Assembly (NCBI GenBank): GCA_039975755.1
Contig: JBDWGM010000055.1
Location: 1 to 41,423, forward strand
Direction: 5' to 3'
Origin: JABSSA01 sp039975755
Lineage (GTDB): Bacteria > Pseudomonadota > Alphaproteobacteria > Rhodobacterales > Rhodobacteraceae
Length of the DNA stretch: 41,423 bases
Positions 40,629 through 41,423 of this stretch are shown here, piece by piece. The notes below the pieces were generated by a model. The model searched no databases and was not told the DNA's origin. It saw only the letters and a list, made by a program, of their open reading frames with translations. The first letter of the stretch is position 1. Each line of letters opens with the position of its first letter. Made by a program: the position numbers and the translations under genes.

Positions 40629-41423
40629 ATGACACAAGATTATATCGCCCTTTTGGGCACCAAGGGTGGCCCTGCCATTCGGCCGGGGTCGTCGATGCCG
40701 ACCTCAAATCTGGTGTGTCTGAACGGCCAACAGATCGTGCTCGATTGCGGTTTGGGCGTCACACGTGGCCTTGTTAATCAGGGGATGCAGCTCAAAGATC
40801 TATCTGTGATTTTTATCAGCCACCTGCATTCGGATCATTACCTTGAGCTTGGGCCGCTGATCCACACCGCATGGACAGCAGGTCTGAAAACGCCCATCGA
40901 CATCTATGGCCCCGACGGACTTGAAACCTATTGGGCCGGTTTTCTGGCCTCAATGAAAGCCGACATCGACCTGCGTACCGAAGATGAAGGTCGGCCAAGT
41001 CTATACGATTTGGTCACCTTTTATGTGGTCGATGCGGGAACAGTGATGGAACACAGCGGCATTACCGTAACTGCTTTGCGCACCGAACATCCGCCCTTGG
41101 TTGATTGCTTCGCCTATTCGTTCAAGACTGCCAAAGCCCAAGTTGTTTTCTCGGGCGACACAGCTCCCATCGCATCTCTCGAGGAATTTGCGCGCGGTGC
41201 TGACATCCTCGTCCACGAGGCAATGCTTGAGTCTGCCCTGCCTGCATTGATGGAACGTGTGGGAAATGGATCGGACAAACTGATGGCGCATTGGTTGCGC
41301 TCCCACAGCTTTGCCCATGACGCTGCTAAAACGGCACAGAAAGCAGGTGTCAAACGATTGGCGCTGTCGCATCTGATCCCGTCCGACGACCCTGCATATG
41401 GCCCGAAAGACTGGCAAGACGCC
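40629..41423 (+). CDS. Metallo-beta-lactamase-fold hydrolase (3' end beyond window)
   Basis: The first 265 codons of an MBL-fold protein. It carries ISHLHSDHYLELGPL, the HxHxDH metal site, and later TEHPPLVDCFAYSF, VFSGDTAPI with the bridging Asp, and ALSHLIPSD near the cut. The pattern is like RNase Z/arylsulfatase-type or lactonase-like members. In this operon with an aminotransferase and an IclR regulator it may open a cyclic amide, lactone or imide in the same pathway. That is inference from context. The window ends before its stop codon. Confidence 0.82.
   Translation, partial: MTQDYIALLGTKGGPAIRPGSSMPTSNLVCLNGQQIVLDCGLGVTRGLVNQGMQLKDLSVIFISHLHSDHYLELGPLIHTAWTAGLKTPIDIYGPDGLETYWAGFLASMKADIDLRTEDEGRPSLYDLVTFYVVDAGTVMEHSGITVTALRTEHPPLVDCFAYSFKTAKAQVVFSGDTAPIASLEEFARGADILVHEAMLESALPALMERVGNGSDKLMAHWLRSHSFAHDAAKTAQKAGVKRLALSHLIPSDDPAYGPKDWQDA

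Noticed and set aside
1..41423. CRISPR arrays, tRNA or rRNA genes, phage structural genes
   Set aside because: No regularly spaced repeats, cloverleaf-like sequences or ribosomal RNA stretches, and no phage-type proteins were seen in any region.

Overview
The window looks like a chromosomal segment of a marine Roseobacter-type alphaproteobacterium (Rhodobacteraceae). This rests on protein style, two complete tripartite tricarboxylate transporter (TTT) operons, many GGAGG-type ribosome sites, and IS3 and IS6 elements of the kind common in that group. It is an accessory region in which functional operons are separated by IS debris. All family assignments were made by reading the translated sequence; no database search was run.

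Region 1 (1-1300) is decayed DNA: an XRE-type regulator, a frameshifted second HTH gene and a broken IS6-family transposase. Region 2 (1298-10521) is the most interesting part, a compact peptide-modification and export locus. On the plus strand lie a HlyB-like ABC exporter without a C39 peptidase domain and an overlapping HlyD-like adaptor. On the minus strand are an M3-like zinc peptidase fragment-sized protein, two tandem HlyC-like (toxin-activating lysine acyltransferase) proteins, an SCP2-like/JmjC-cupin fusion, a 102-residue protein with a 13-glycine tract and a C-terminal CxxC, and a membrane-anchored DUF2927-like protein. The first four minus-strand genes overlap one another. A divergent 558-residue multi-span membrane protein closes the locus. 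I infer that the Gly-rich protein is the precursor, that it is acylated and/or hydroxylated, possibly cleaved by the M3-like enzyme, and exported by the ABC/HlyD pair. No complete pathway of this composition is known to me.

Region 3 (10522-11880) is an IS3 graveyard with host-gene scraps. Region 4 (11881-18043) is a divergently organised TctDE two-component system, with a third solute-binding protein gene behind the kinase, facing tctC-tctB-tctA; a tandem 11-bp repeat lies between them. Region 5 (18044-23307) holds IS6 remnants and an RND efflux permease with its adaptor; the permease C-terminus runs into IS sequence. Region 6 (23308-28930) has a three-gene operon (membrane protein, FG-GAP/CRTAC-like protein, small Cys-rich membrane protein) and an intact-looking IS3 element with 27-bp terminal inverted repeats. 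Region 7 (28931-32524) holds an NAD(P)HX epimerase, a Trk-like protein, a cation/proton antiporter, two gene stubs and a MarR regulator.

Region 8 (32525-41423) is a catabolic island. A TTT operon followed by aldehyde dehydrogenase and a Tm-1-like ATP-binding protein runs leftward; an IclR regulator, a class III aminotransferase and a metallo-beta-lactamase-fold hydrolase (cut by the window end) run rightward from a perfect 17-bp palindrome. Together they suggest uptake and transamination/oxidation of an amino- or carboxy-substituted compound that the sequence does not identify.
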